A DNA stretch of 64,000 nucleotides from Chinchilla lanigera (taxonomy: Eukaryota; Chordata; Mammalia; Rodentia; Chinchillidae), in NCBI RefSeq assembly GCF_000276665.1, contig NW_004955463.1, forward strand, positions 13,054,337 to 13,118,336, read 5' to 3'. Every line of letters begins with the position of its first letter. Positions within the stretch are counted from its first letter, which is position 1. Position numbers and translations under genes: made by a program. Shown here in pieces: positions 1-10,339 of the stretch. The notes beneath the pieces were generated by a model. That model made no database searches, was not told the DNA's origin, and saw only the letters and a list, made by a program, of their open reading frames with translations.

Positions 1-439
1 GAGCAGTACAAAGCCAAACTAGCCCATAACTCCAAAGCTCTGGACAAGATGGGGTGGGCCCAAGGTCGCCCAGAGTTGGGAATAGGACAAGCCTTTGTGC
101 TATGATGGCATGGCTCTCATTCTCTCTGAGTGTCCCTCTGCACTTGTTCAGACCTGTCACCTAGGTGGTGAGCCTGTGGCTATGAGTAGTTAAGAGGTAA
201 ATCTGCCAGACTGACTGATTAGGACAGATCCATAGCCCTTTATCCAGCCAAGCACTTCCTTGTATGCCAAAAGGCACCAAATGACTGCTTGGAAACCCAG
301 GAACAGGGTCTGCACAAGTAATGGGGAAACTGGCCTTGCCAACTTGGCTTTAAAAATATTCCCAACACGAGCCACTGCAAATCAATAGACAGGAAGTTAC
401 CATTCCAGCCTCGCATGGAGAGGCCGATTACTGCCCTAT
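1..439. other. Unique noncoding sequence, nothing recognised
   Basis: No recognisable repeat, RNA gene or credible exon is seen here. The only open frame is a short minus-strand frame without family features. Composition is mixed and CpG is depleted, as is normal for mammalian noncoding DNA. Confidence 0.5.
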
Positions 440-890
440 GAAAGCCACAGCAGTGTCAGTCACAAAAAGCCCTCTCTCGGCCAGGATGGGTTTGATCCAG
501 AGGCTCCAAGTGAAAACAGAAGTTGAATAAGAGCTATACACTGTATTTGTTTAAATTTCATGCCAGCGAATGTCTGTGACGCAGGAGACAGGTTTATGGA
601 GAGAGAAATAAAATGTTGACAAATGGGCCTGTAATCAACTGGAACATGCAATAAATCATTAGAATGCCAATAACACTTCCAGGACAAGCTTAGAAAGGTC
701 ATTACTGTGTCACAATATATCTTCCAGCACCAAACAAAGCAAACAGAACATGTTGGGAATAGGATTATGGGGGAAGCAGCTGTCAGTCCTAATTAAGAAT
801 TAACTACAGATCGTATCTTGGGAGATGTATAATTTATTTTCCCTCTTCTTCCTCCCTATACACTCGCAAAAAGAAAAATAAATCAATAAA
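440..890. promoter_or_regulatory. Candidate conserved noncoding element, AT-rich
   Basis: An AT-rich block free of recognisable repeats. It contains a TAATTA core at 790-795, a further AATTAAC a few bases on, several AATAAA/AATCATT stretches and a TTGAC core near 616-620. Clustered homeodomain-type cores in repeat-free DNA are typical of developmental enhancers. This is inferred from texture alone, since no alignment is available, and it could be ordinary unique DNA. Confidence 0.3.
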
Positions 891-2126
891 AAATTTAACT
901 CATTCTAGATCAGAGGTGATGTCAAAGAAGAAACACAAAGCCAAGGCCAGGGCCAGCTGAGAGTCAGCCTGGGCCCTGGAAGGTTCCCTCTGCCCCAGCC
1001 CAGTCCCAGACACTCGGTTTTACACCATTAGGAATGCTGGGGTTATTTACTACTTTGGCAACCAAGTCTTACGAGCTAGAGAGAGGCAACAGGAAGGTTA
1101 GAAGTTAAGAAAACAAAGAAGTGCCAAGTCCTTTCTACCTGAGTGTTCCAGTTAAGATTGAGTTTGGCTGCAAATACAAAACATCAGCTCATGGTGACTT
1201 TAACAAAGAAGTGTTTATTTTTCTCATGTAACAGAGGTCCAGAGGCGGGAGGGGCTGGATCAGCTTTCAAAATGTTTCTCTTATAATCTTTCAGGTGTTG
1301 GCTTTTACCCTCTTTGGCTCCATGGTCACAGCTTGGCCACCACAGCTCCAGACATCGAGTTCATGTTCAAAGGAAGAACAGAGAGGAAAGGAACCTTTCA
1401 TTTTCATTATGCATCTCAGCAGGAAGGACAAAGTTTTCCCAGAGATCCCTAAAATAAAATAAATATTTTCCTGCTGGAGTTTGCGTTTCTCCCTTTATCT
1501 TATTTTACTAAAATAAAATAGCTTTAGACATTTATCTCATTGACCAGAATTGTCTCAAATGCCCCCCCAAATGCCCTGGAGGTAAAGTAGACTCGGTGTT
1601 ACCCCAAATAAAATTGCTGTTCTGTTTATGAAGGAGAGAGGAATTGATCTGTGTTGCCAGCTAACAGGGCTCACCGTGGCGGTGAGGTAGGATTGGGACA
1701 AAACAGGCGCCTTGCAAAGGAAAAATGAACTATGCACACGTTGGCCTCCTGCTATTTCTAGAAATGCTCTTCATCCAGAAGGACCACAAAATGGCCCCCT
1801 CGGCTCTGCCTCCCTGTCCTGCTCCGCCAGGGTTGCTGCAGCTTAGCGTGCGTGGCCACAACGTGCCCAGTGTGTTCACGCTTGTTCTGCTCTGTTCTAG
1901 TGAGGACAAAGTCTTTGGTCTATGTTCAGCCCTGAAGAAACTCCTGGTATTCAGAGAAAAGTCAGTTCAGCCATCCACACAGCGCCAAAGGGCAGACGAG
2001 AAAGTGTCTGCATCTCACCAAAATGGTGCAGCTGTGTCATTGGTTGTGGCTGCACAGGCACTTCCGATAGCTTGTATTGCTCACCTGCATTCTGCTTTCC
2101 TCCAAGCAGCTTCTTCCTCATTCTTC
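891..2126. other. Mostly unique noncoding sequence
   Basis: Unique sequence with CpG depletion and no RNA gene. It includes the first copy of a 42-bp direct repeat at 1466-1507. A 279-codon frame opens at 1725, but it has leucine/serine/proline-rich low-complexity content, no recognisable domain and no splice context. Confidence 0.45.
1466..1507 (+). repeat. Direct repeat copy 1 (pair with 2368-2409)
   Basis: About 42 bp centred on CTGCTGGAGTTTGCGTTTCT recurs about 902 bp downstream in the same orientation with roughly three mismatches. The flanks do not match. No repeat family is recognised. Confidence 0.75.
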
Positions 2127-2167
2127 TGTGTGTGCGCGCGCGCACGTGCACACATGTGTGTGCACAT
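2127..2167. repeat. 41-bp alternating purine-pyrimidine tract (Z-DNA-prone)
   Basis: Strict purine/pyrimidine alternation runs without a break from TGTGTG through a GCGCGCGC core to ACACATGTGTGTGCACAT. Such (GC)/(GT) tracts are the classical sequence class for left-handed DNA under negative supercoiling. A biological role here is not shown. Confidence 0.8.
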
Positions 2168-3060
2168 CCTTATCTCTCATGGCGCTTTCCCCTCTCCTCT
2201 GACCCCCCACACGCACTCCTGTGATGCAGGTGCTGTCCCCAGACCTGTTCGTGGAGGTCGCAGCGCACCTGCTTTTTATGTGATGATCATGGTGACCACT
2301 TTTACATTCACAGCATCGCTGTTGTCGCTCTCCTCCTCATTCCTCCTGCCTCCCCTTCTCCAGCATGTTTTTCTGCTGGAGTTTGCATTTCTCCCTTTAT
2401 TTTATTTTTATTCTTTTCTGCTGACAGAGACAAGAGCTCATCCTAGTTCACCGTTTCAGGATTTGTTGCAAACTTCAAGGTACAGGTTTATGGCGGCTGG
2501 TGTCCTGGTTATAGTGCAGTTCTTATGGGTCCTAATAAACCCAGCTGCTCTGGGGTCCTCTTAAATTCCAGTATGAAAGATAGAGAAAAGACATTACTCA
2601 GCCCTGTTGCATTCAGCCATCCTCACCCTTGAAGGCTGTGGATAATGTTTCTTTCTTGGGGGAGCAAAAGCTCATAACTCTTGAATGCTGCTCAGGAACT
2701 AGAGGGTAAAAGAAAAGTCCTTTGCTCTTTCCCAGTGCCTAGATGGATGGCAGATGGGAGACACTGCTGGAGCTGGAAAGCTGGGCGCAAAGCAAGGATT
2801 GAAAGGCAGCAGTATTTTCTGCCAGCCCACAAAAGCTGATTCTTTGATGCTGAGCATGCAATTGGATAGGACAATCTGGGCTGGTTGAAAATCCCACACA
2901 GTTCTGCTTTGCACAGTCTCAGACAGTGGCCTTCCCCAGGGCTGCCACCAAGGCCTGCCTAAAACAGCCAGAGTCACATTCTCAGACACAGCCTCCCACC
3001 AAATTCTTTCACTTCCTTCTTGCATGGGGGCATCCTACCAGATCTGATTGTTATCCCAGT
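2168..3060. other. Unique noncoding sequence
   Basis: Nothing recognisable except copy 2 of the 42-bp direct repeat at 2368-2409. It has pyrimidine-rich patches near 2300-2420 and no credible exon. Confidence 0.45.
2368..2409 (+). repeat. Direct repeat copy 2 (pair with 1466-1507)
   Basis: The second copy of the approximately 42-bp unit CTGCTGGAGTTTGCATTTCT plus a CCCTTTATTTTATTTT tail, in direct orientation. The near-identity over the full unit is more than shared T-richness would give. Confidence 0.75.
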
Positions 3061-3061
3061 T

Positions 3062-3220
3062 CTGCACATGACAAAGCCAAAGCCCAAAGCCCAAAGCCCA
3101 AAGCCAGCAGTCACTTGTTCAAGGTCACACAGCTAGTGAAGAGTCAGCTAAGACTGCAAACTAAGATCCTATCCTGTATCCCAGGGCTAGCGATGCTTCA
3201 AGTTGGCCCTGTTGGAAATC
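3062..3220 (-). repeat. MIR SINE relic with internal AAAGCCC tandem
   Basis: CAAGGTCACACAGCTAGTGA at about 3120-3139 is a hallmark of the MIR core in antisense. Just upstream, at 3072-3106, a 7-bp unit (AAAGCCC) is repeated about four to five times, so the element carries a small private tandem expansion. MIR elements are ancient and shared by all mammals. Confidence 0.75.
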
Positions 3221-3324
3221 AAGAGAGACACAGAGTGTGTATGCCCAGCTCGAGAAATTACTGACAACAGCTGCCTTGTAGAGTGCCGTGACTACTGACC
3301 CTAGAAGCAGCTCCCCCTGGGCAG

Positions 3325-3415
3325 ACCTCTGTGCTCTTAGGAAAATAATTTAACTTCTCTGGGCTTCAGCTTCCTAGTTTATAGAGTGAGGCTCCTGCAC
3401 CCTGGTGTAAGACCT
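3325..3415 (+). repeat. MIR-like relic
   Basis: The stretch around AATTTAACTTCTCTGGGCTT followed by CAGCTTCC and TTATAGAGTGAGG matches the sense MIR pattern (losing-caution class: TTAACCTCTCTGTGCCTCAGTTTCCTC). It is short and degraded. Confidence 0.5.
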
Positions 3416-3562
3416 TAGGGCGCCTCAGAGTCTACTGTGGGGGATGTCCTGTCTCCTGTCTGAAATTCCAGGTAAAAAGTGATGACATACATGAATTTCC
3501 ACTAATAAGACCTTTTAATATCTGAGAACATTTGGATGAGACATTCTCTAAGGCCCTGCTAT

Positions 3563-3975
3563 TGGGCAGATATGGTTTGTCCCCCAAAAGTCCATGTGCT
3601 AGAAGTCTGGCCCACAACATGATGGTACTGCGAGGTGATTTACGTGGGGCACAAGCTTCACCAATGAGTCAATGTCTTTCTTTAGAGACTGTGCTGTTCT
3701 CTTGAGATGGGATTAGGTCTTGAGAGAATGAATTAGGTCTCATGAGTCTGGATGAATTACCACAAAAGTGGGTTATTATCCAATGGACCAGCTCTGTCTC
3801 TCATACACACACTCTTGGATGTGATACAATCCATCAAGCGGCCCTCACCAGAATCCAAGCAGCTGTCAGCAACCTGTTCTTGGACCTCCAGAACTGTGAA
3901 TTAAATAAGCTTCTTCTTCTAAATTAACCAACCTTGGGTATTTTGTTAGAACAATAGAAAAGAGATGAATACAAA
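3563..3975 (+). mobile_element. MaLR-type solo LTR
   Basis: Opens with ATATGGTTTGTCCCCCAAAA, contains GATGGGATTAGGTC and CCTCACCAGAATCCAAGCAG, then CCTCCAGAACTGTGA with an AATAAG-type polyadenylation region and TATTTTGTTAGAACAATAGA at the end. This order is diagnostic of non-autonomous ERVL-MaLR LTRs (MST/MLT1 class). No internal region follows, so it is a solo LTR. It has no coding capacity. Confidence 0.8.
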
Positions 3976-4809
3976 CCTCTGTGCTTTGTTTATGCTGCTA
4001 CCCATCCCTGCCAAACATCTGTGGCTGTGCATTGTAGAAGTTTGGCCCAGGGTCTGTTATGAAGTTCATGCTCAAAAATGACAGCCATGAACTATTGTCC
4101 AAGTGTGCTATCCTGATGATCGTGGGGAGAGGGTCACTTTTGGAAACTTGTGAGAGATTTCTGTGAGCAAAGCAAGGGGACTGGCTGGTGGGCAGCGGTC
4201 TATGAGTGACACATTGTTTTTCTCTTAAGAATTTGACATTTTTGGCCACACCACCGGTGCTGCAAGATTTGTGTTCAGTTTCTAGCTTTTTGTTCCCCTA
4301 TTTCCAACATGGAAGAAGAACGTTAAAGTAATTTAGCCTGCAGAATGATTTTTTATTTATAAAGTTGTGCAATTTAGAGTGGTATTTCAGGTCACCCCAA
4401 GCTCTCCTCTGCAACCTGGATTTTGCATTAAATGAAAACTATTAGTATTCGGAAACACTTTACCATGAGGGTGCTGTGTGACCATGACCTCTGTGTTTAT
4501 GTAAACGTGTTTTCATTACCGCCATGCCGGGCATGGGAAAGGAGAGCTAGAAGAAGAGACAGCCACTGTTTGTTAACACTGTCCTTGCAAATGTTCCTTT
4601 ATTAGCAATGGCTTAGGTCTAAGGGGGTCACACATTGTATGCTGGTTCTGAATTACTTCCTTCACAGCATGTGTGCTTGGCTAGAGGATCTCAGGAAGGA
4701 GCCCTGGGCAGGAAAGATGCTATGCACCTTGAGTTACCTCAGTTTGTCCTGAATCCCTTCCTTCCCTTCAACCCAAAATCCTCTCTTGCTCTCAAGCCCA
4801 GAATCTACC
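3976..4809. other. Unique noncoding sequence
   Basis: No repeat family, RNA gene or exon is recognised. AT content is moderate and short frames are uninformative. Confidence 0.45.
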
Positions 4810-5026
4810 TTAGGGGTTAGCCAACTGCAGCCCACAGCCCCCATCTGCCCACTCCCCATTTCCATGCTTCCCTCAAACTAAGACTGGGTTTTGCATTTTG
4901 AAATGACTGCCAAAAAATCAAAAGAATAATATTTCATGACACATAAAAGTTCTATGCAATTCAAATGTCAACGTGCACAACTAAAGATTGACTAGAACAC
5001 AACCACTCTTCTTTGCTTGCCTATTA
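4810..5026 (+). mobile_element. hAT-Charlie-type DNA transposon relic, truncated
   Basis: Begins TAGGGGTTAGCCAACTGCAG and holds AAAAAATCAAAAGAATAATA and a later GAACACAACCACTC stretch. Together these match the order of old nonautonomous hAT-Charlie elements (start GGGGTTGGCAAACTAC, later GGAACACAGCCACGC). The 3' end is missing where MaLR-like sequence begins. The subfamily is not resolved. Confidence 0.7.
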
Positions 5027-5192
5027 TTGACAGAAGCTTCCCTACACCATGCCCTTCTGCCATGCTGTTTCTGCCTTGAGGCTAGCTGACCATGGACTGA
5101 CATTCCTGAAACTGTGAGCCAAAATAAACCCTTCTTCCTTTAAGTAGTGTTCTTTGGATATTTTGGCCCAGCAGTGGAAAGCTGATAATACA
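5027..5192 (+). mobile_element. 3' fragment of a MaLR-type LTR
   Basis: Contains CCATGGACTGACATTCCTGA, AACTGTGAGCCAAAATAAAC, CTTTAAGTAGTGTTCTTTGG and GCAGTGGAAAGCTGATAATA, the 3' third of a rodent MaLR LTR including the AATAAA signal. The 5' part is absent. It abuts the hAT relic, so one of the two was truncated by deletion. Confidence 0.75.
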
Positions 5193-5289
5193 CAGTGCAT
5201 AGAATAATGTTAATATTTGCTGTGGAAGTATTCATGGTGAATTCAAATTTGACCCTATCATTCTTCAGCATGAAAGGTGTCAGTGGCTC

Positions 5290-5795
5290 TTCATCACTTA
5301 TCAGGTCCATCCCAGGCACCCTAGCCTGGGATATACATGCTCCATGTTCTGCTGCCCACTGGCTTGCTTGTACCCAACCTTATCTATCCTACTCCATGCT
5401 CCAGTGTTCTCTCAGAACAAGTCCTCGTTGCTGGCCCCAACATCTTTTGCTGGTCCTTGTCTTCAGCATTCCCTTCTGAGGCTCTTCTCAAAGTCACTTC
5501 CTCCAAGAAGCCTCACGGACTATCCACATCACGCACACTACCAACCCCCAATGCCCGCTGCTACATGGAACCAAGTGGACTGATGAATACTGAGCCCATT
5601 GAGGATGCGTGGAATATGTTAGAAGCCAGCAAGAAAGCAGAGAACATTTCACAGAGGCTTCTGCAAGAGGGTTCCTTTGAGTTGAACCAGAATGTCTGAG
5701 AAGCCCTGGTCTTAACCTTTCTTGGGTTCACAGGGTCTGATTCTGTTTGATTTTTTCTTAAATGTTTGTTGAATGAATGATTGAATAATGAGATT
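5290..5795 (+). repeat. Probable L2 LINE 3' relic
   Basis: CCTGGGATATACATGCTCCA, then a CTTCTGAGGCTCTTCTCAAA stretch, and finally AATGTTTGTTGAATGAATGA at about 5761-5780 follow the order of the L2 3' end, whose terminal TTGTTGAATGAATGA is distinctive. The body is heavily diverged, so its boundaries are soft. Confidence 0.5.
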
Positions 5796-5799
5796 CATT

Positions 5800-7014
5800 A
5801 CTTTAGTCCATTCACACCTCTAAAAATCTGTAGCTTTATGCCCCTCTAAGTTACAGCTTTATTTCCATGTCCTGTACCTTTATTTAATGATTCCAGACTG
5901 AAATATGACACTTGGCACCCCAGGGAGTGGAGAAAAATCCTCAGGGGGGGCCCCATTCAGGCCAGACCCAGTGAGCTGACTCATGCTCTTACAGGTACCA
6001 GTGCCCAAAAGCGGCAGTGCTCCTCTGCTGAGAGAATAAAGGCCATACTGGAATGAAGCGCTTCAGCCCTGCCTTTGCCAAAGGGTGCAAAGTGCATCCA
6101 GCAGGGGGAAGGTTATGCAGCGTCAGCTGTTATGGTTCTTGGAGTGAGGGCTGAAGCAGGTAAAGTATGTGACACACTCTGCATTCAGGTGGGAGTCATG
6201 TTTTTCCTTCCTTTAGGAAGGGTGCTCCTCTGTGTCTTCTTCCTACTAATCCTTCAAAATCAGCACAAACGTAGCTCCTCCAGACTCTTGCACCACACTC
6301 GTCCTCCTTAGGAGCAGACTCTCTCATCTCACACCATCCGATTCTGAAACCATGTCCCATTCCTACCTCCTATCATGGCCATTGAGGTACAGATCTTACC
6401 TGGTCTGCAGGTCTAGGAAGGTAGGACCACTCTGTCCTCAAAGGCCTAGGGCTCCATCAAGGCTCAGCCTAAGGATTCATGCAATGCTGAGTAAGTGAGT
6501 GAGTGGCTGAGCTTCTGTCTCTAAACTAGGACCCTAAAAGGGCTAATGACTAGCTCAGACACTAAGTTGCAGCTTTCCTGGGACATCAGGTTACATGTCC
6601 CCCTTCTTCCTTATACTCCAAGTGGGTTTTGGAAAACACATTTTAGAGATAAAGAAGCTGAGCCTCAGAAGGTTGGGATTTTCCAACATGTGCTCTGGTG
6701 AGAGCAGCAGCAAAATCTGTTTCCACGTCCCCACTGCTTCCACTGTTCAGCTCAGGACACAGGCTCAGGATAGATCCTCAAGGCGTCTCCTGGCCCTACA
6801 GAACTACTTGTCAGGAGAGATGAACTCAGCCCTGATAAGACAGAAACATCATAGAATGGAAAACCTCATCATCCTGCTACTTCCACATCCAACCCTCCTC
6901 ATTTGGATTTCCTACCCCCAGAAACTCTTAAAGCTGTCTAGGGTGAATTGTGTTTACTCTCCCGGCTGTCACTATTGTTAAGGATGTTTGTAATGGGGGT
7001 CTCTGTACCCACTC
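5800..7014. other. Unique noncoding sequence with possible L2 traces
   Basis: Mostly unremarkable. The tail at about 6470-6505 (ATTCATGCAATGCTGAGTAA then GTGAGTGAG) may be a second L2-like end. Near 6094-6109, CCAGCAGGGGGAAGG resembles the CTCF core. No credible exon. Confidence 0.35.
6091..6112 (+). promoter_or_regulatory. Weak CTCF-like motif
   Basis: ATCCAGCAGGGGGAAGG matches the first eleven positions of the CCAGCAGGGGGCGC type of CTCF core but lacks the CGC ending. A single isolated match of this quality is expected by chance in a window this size. Confidence 0.2.
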
Positions 7015-7190
7015 TGTGAACTCTGTCTGCCAGCTTTATTCTGTCTACCTGTGTTTACATAGCGCCTCTCACAAGAGCATTAGCGGGCTCTGACAAACAA
7101 GCTGTGAGTACAGGAAGAAGAAGCGAGAGATGTTTGTGAATGACATTGCTAATTATCGCTTCCTTACACCCAGGCCCTCCTTGAGGTGGC
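7015..7190. promoter_or_regulatory. Candidate conserved noncoding element
   Basis: Repeat-free sequence with preserved CpG (ATAGCGCC, TAGCGGG, AAGCGAG, ATCGCTT) and a GCTAATTATCG homeodomain-type core at about 7149-7159. CpG retention in otherwise CpG-poor DNA hints at constraint or lack of methylation. No alignment is available. Confidence 0.3.
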
Positions 7191-7415
7191 TCCTAGTCGT
7201 TCTTGCTGCCTTGCTACATGTGCCTACCTTTGAAGCCATCCTCCCCATCACATGATCCAGATGGTTATCATTACAGGACATGACACAGAACCACCAGCTC
7301 TCGCCCACATTGCAGGAGTGCCACACAATCAGAACACCTGCCACAAAACGGGTGAGCTTATTTATTACCTGATAAGTATTTCAGGTGACCACAAGTTTAA
7401 TGGGAGCTGAGAACG

Positions 7416-7459
7416 CAGTGCGACAGCTAAATAAAAGCAGTGCAACGGCTAAATAAAAG
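7416..7459 (+). repeat. Two-copy tandem duplication, 22-bp unit
   Basis: CAGTGCGACAGCTAAATAAA plus AG is followed immediately by CAGTGCAACGGCTAAATAAA plus AG, with two mismatches. This is a small local duplication, with no family recognised. Confidence 0.85.
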
Positions 7460-7950
7460 CAATGCTGAATCAAATTTAGGTTGCTTTAGTAGAAGCAGAA
7501 CATTCAATTCCACAAAGCAAAGGTCTTACTCTATTTGGTGATGGGCAGGGGCCATACTTGGTGAACCATGGAAGGCTCTGAGAGGCACAGTGAAACCCTG
7601 GATAGAGTCTGCATGCAGGGTCCAGGACAGAAACAGTTTGTCTATGAGAAACTCAGAGGGAATTAAGTATGTTTAACCTGGAAAACAGAGTGCTATGTGT
7701 TCTCTTAGATGCAGATGTCCAGGCTAGTGTGGGACAAATAGACACAATAAACATGACCCTAAGATAATGCGTCAGGGCAGCATCAGAAGTCAGCTGATCC
7801 ATGGTCCACCCAGCAGCAGCTCACACACCCGCCCTCCCAAGCATCATGTGCACACCAGAGACAGCTCTCATGGTCATTGCTGCCTCTGGGGCCTGCTTCT
7901 GCTAATGCTTCCACAGAAGTCCAGGGATGGAGTGCAGCTCCTTCTTGGTA

Positions 7951-7973
7951 AACACACACAAATGCACACACAT

Positions 7974-8010
<37 letters not shown>
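7951..8010 (+). repeat. (CA)n microsatellite
   Basis: Starts as ACACACACAAATGCACACAC and becomes an uninterrupted CA run through 8009. Frames here encode only His-Thr or Val-Cys runs and are artefacts. Confidence 0.95.
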
Positions 8011-8012
<2 letters not shown>

Positions 8013-8149
8013 CACACTGCTGTACAGAGCATGCCAGCACCTACCAACCGTACCTATAAATGCAAGAAGATACAGTAGAAGAGCAGAGCAGGAGCCCCCA
8101 GTCTCCTTTTATATTCCTTCCACATGGACTGATCACTCCTCTTCCGGGC

Positions 8150-8231
8150 CTCTCTCTCTCCCTCTCTCTCCTTTCTCTCTTTTTTCCTCTCTCTCCCTCT
8201 CTCCTCTGTATCTCTATCTCACTCTCATTTT

Positions 8232-8290
<59 letters not shown>
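8150..8290 (+). repeat. (TC)n microsatellite and pyrimidine-rich flank
   Basis: Imperfect CTCTCTCC stretches lead into an uninterrupted TC run from about 8236 to 8288. It lies about 140 bp from the CA microsatellite. No coding potential. Confidence 0.95.
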
Positions 8291-8291
<1 letters not shown>

Positions 8292-8662
8292 TCCTTTCTC
8301 TTTCTGTGCTCTTCTCTTTCCTCTTCTCCACCAGGAACAAAAAACAGTTTCATTCTTCCCATGGCTTCAACCAGCGGAGCGTTCCCTCTTGCACTCTCAG
8401 CACCCAGTGACAGTCATACTCACTAACTCACTATATCCATAGCTAGCTTGCCAAGATTGTTCCTAAATCCATGTATCACCTTCTACAAAGGAAGCTCTTG
8501 AGTACAATGTTAAGAAATTAGCATTTCACCAATTCTATGAAATCCTGAGAAGAAAAGTTTCCATGGAGGGTAAATTTGGAAACCAGGCATATAGGAGACC
8601 CTTCTTAAAGATTCACAATGTACTAAAGTGCCTACAAAGTCCTCCAGTGAAGAAAAATGTTT

Positions 8663-8840
8663 GCTGGGCATTGTGGCACATAGCTCTAATCTCAGCACTT
8701 GAGAGGCTGAGGCAAGAGGATTGCAAGTTCTAATCCTGCCTTGGCAACTTAGTGAGATCCTGTCACAAAATAAAAAATAAAAATGGCTAGGGATACTGCT
8801 CAGTGTGAAGTCCCTGAATTCAATCTCCAGTACAACCACA
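8663..8840 (+). mobile_element. Composite B1-ID SINE with GGAA/GAAA tail
   Basis: The left half is 7SL/B1-like (GCTGGGCATTGTGGCACATA, GAGAGGCTGAGGCAAGAGGA, GGCAACTTAGTGAGATCCTG). After an A-rich linker of about 17 bp the right half is ID-like (GGCTAGGGATACTGCTCAGT, CCTGAATTCAATCTCCAGTA). B1 fused to ID in this order is known in rodents. The tail is continuous with the purine microsatellite that follows. Confidence 0.85.
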
Positions 8841-9005
8841 GGAAAAGAGGGAGGGAGAAAGGGAGGGAAGGAGAAAGGAAGGGAGGGAAGAAAGAAAAAA
8901 GAAAGAGAGGGAGAAAGATGAAAGAAATAAAGAAAAAGAAGGAAAGAAAGGAAGGAAGGAAGGAAGGAAGGAAGGAAGTAAGGAAGGAAGGAAGGAAGGA
9001 AGGAA

Positions 9006-9074
<69 letters not shown>
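8841..9074 (+). repeat. Purine-only (GGAA/GGGA/GAAA)n microsatellite, about 234 bp
   Basis: A mostly purine tract grading from GGGAGGGAG units to GGAAGGAA and then pure GAAAGAAA. It begins directly at the 3' end of the B1-ID composite SINE, so the SINE A-tail is its likely seed. Predicted Lys/Arg/Glu or Phe/Ser/Leu frames are artefacts. Triplex (H-DNA) formation is plausible for such mirror-symmetric purine tracts. Confidence 0.95.
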
Positions 9075-9384
9075 GAGCTTAACTCTGTGAAACCCAAAGT
9101 TTCTGGAGCTCACTGGAATATGTGCTAATAACACTTCCATTACTCCATGTAATACACCTTGTGATGCACACATGAAAATCCCAGAAGAGCCTGAGCTGTG
9201 CAGGATCAGGTTCTGGGAACAGAAATGCTGGGAAGGAAGTTTTCTCACTTCAGCAAGGGCACTTGCCCTAATCCCAACTCTCTGGGTGACCTTGGACCCA
9301 CCCCTGTCATCCAGGGCCTCAGCGTTATGGGCTAGGTTGGCTTCGTGCTGCTCCTGACATTGTTTATTATGTAAGCCTGGCCAC

Positions 9385-9500
9385 CCTGTCCTGTAAGTGC
9401 CTCACAGAGGTGCTCTGAGGATAAATAAGTCCATTATCTGCAGAGCACGGAGAGCTCCTTTGAGAAAGGCTTTACATAAATGTGCAGTTCTTCTTGTCCT
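9385..9500 (+). repeat. MIR-like relic
   Basis: GTGCTCTGAGGATAAATAAG, then CATTATCTGCAGAGCACGG and GGCTTTACATAAATGTGCAG, resemble the second half of MIR in sense orientation. Degraded. Confidence 0.45.
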
Positions 9501-9633
9501 TATATTGAGTCAGTTACCAACATTTTGAGTCAGTCTACTTCGCTGCACAGGTTTTATGGAGTAATAGGACAGAGGCAGATGATATGGCCTCTAGCCAAGT
9601 ATGGCTTTCACTCCAGACAGAGATAACCTGTGC

Positions 9634-9636
<3 letters not shown>

Positions 9637-9721
<85 letters not shown>
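9637..9721 (+). repeat. Compound (CT)n-(CA)n microsatellite
   Basis: An uninterrupted CT run to about 9682 switches directly to a CA run to 9721. Repeat number is likely to be polymorphic. Confidence 0.95.
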
Positions 9722-9722
<1 letters not shown>

Positions 9723-9949
9723 GGCATTCACACCAGGTGAGACAGTCCAAAGATTCAATATTTAGCTAAACAGCACTACTACTGTACTTCTATCAGATTC
9801 CTTCATCTCTACAGACATTTGTCCTGATCATGGGATCCTGTTTCTAATATGTCAACATGTCTTTCAACAACAGAAGAGAAAACAGAAGCCAGAGAAATGC
9901 AGTGAATTACCCAGCATCTCCTGGAAAGTGATGGCAGGACAGGAACAGG

Positions 9950-10335
9950 CACAGTCAGCTTTCTGTCACTGTGACAAAATGCCTGAGATAAACAATGTGA
10001 AAGAAGAAGTGTTCATTTGGACTCATGCTTTCAGAAGTTTGCCCCTGGTTGCATGGCTGCATCACTTTTGGGCCTGTCGTGAGACTGAACTTCAGGGCAG
10101 GAAGTTTGTGTAGAGCAAATCTTTGTGACTCAGGGTGGCTGAAAAGTGAAAGACAGGAAGGGGCCAGGCTCCCAATACTCCCTCAGAAACACAGCACAGT
10201 AACCTGACTCCCTCCCACTAAGACCTCTCCTCCAAAATGTCACACCACCTCCCCATCACGCCACAAGCCTATGACCAAGCCTTTACCACATGGACCTTTG
10301 AGAAACACATGAGATATGAAATTTGATACACCAGG
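9950..10335 (-). mobile_element. MaLR-type solo LTR, antisense
   Basis: Plus-strand order is GTCAGCTTTCTGTCACTGTG, GACAAAATGCCTGAGATAA, CATGCTTTCAGAAGTTTGCC, a middle section with GCTCCCAATACTCCC, then CACCACCTCCCCATCACGCC. This is the reverse complement of a rodent MaLR LTR and matches the copy at 33390-33740 in order and wording. Confidence 0.75.
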
Positions 10336-10339
10336 ATTC

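Noticed and set aside
1725..2564. 279-codon plus-strand open frame, the longest in the window
   Set aside because: No recognisable domain, low-complexity Leu/Ser/Pro-rich content, and it runs through the Z-DNA tract and one copy of the 42-bp repeat. Consistent with a chance frame.
7767..8442. His-Thr, Val-Cys and Ser-Leu repeat proteins
   Set aside because: Translations of CA and CT microsatellites.
8510..9248. 195- and 142-codon frames rich in Phe/Leu/Ser or Lys/Arg/Glu
   Set aside because: Direct translation of the GGAA/GAAA microsatellite and the composite SINE.
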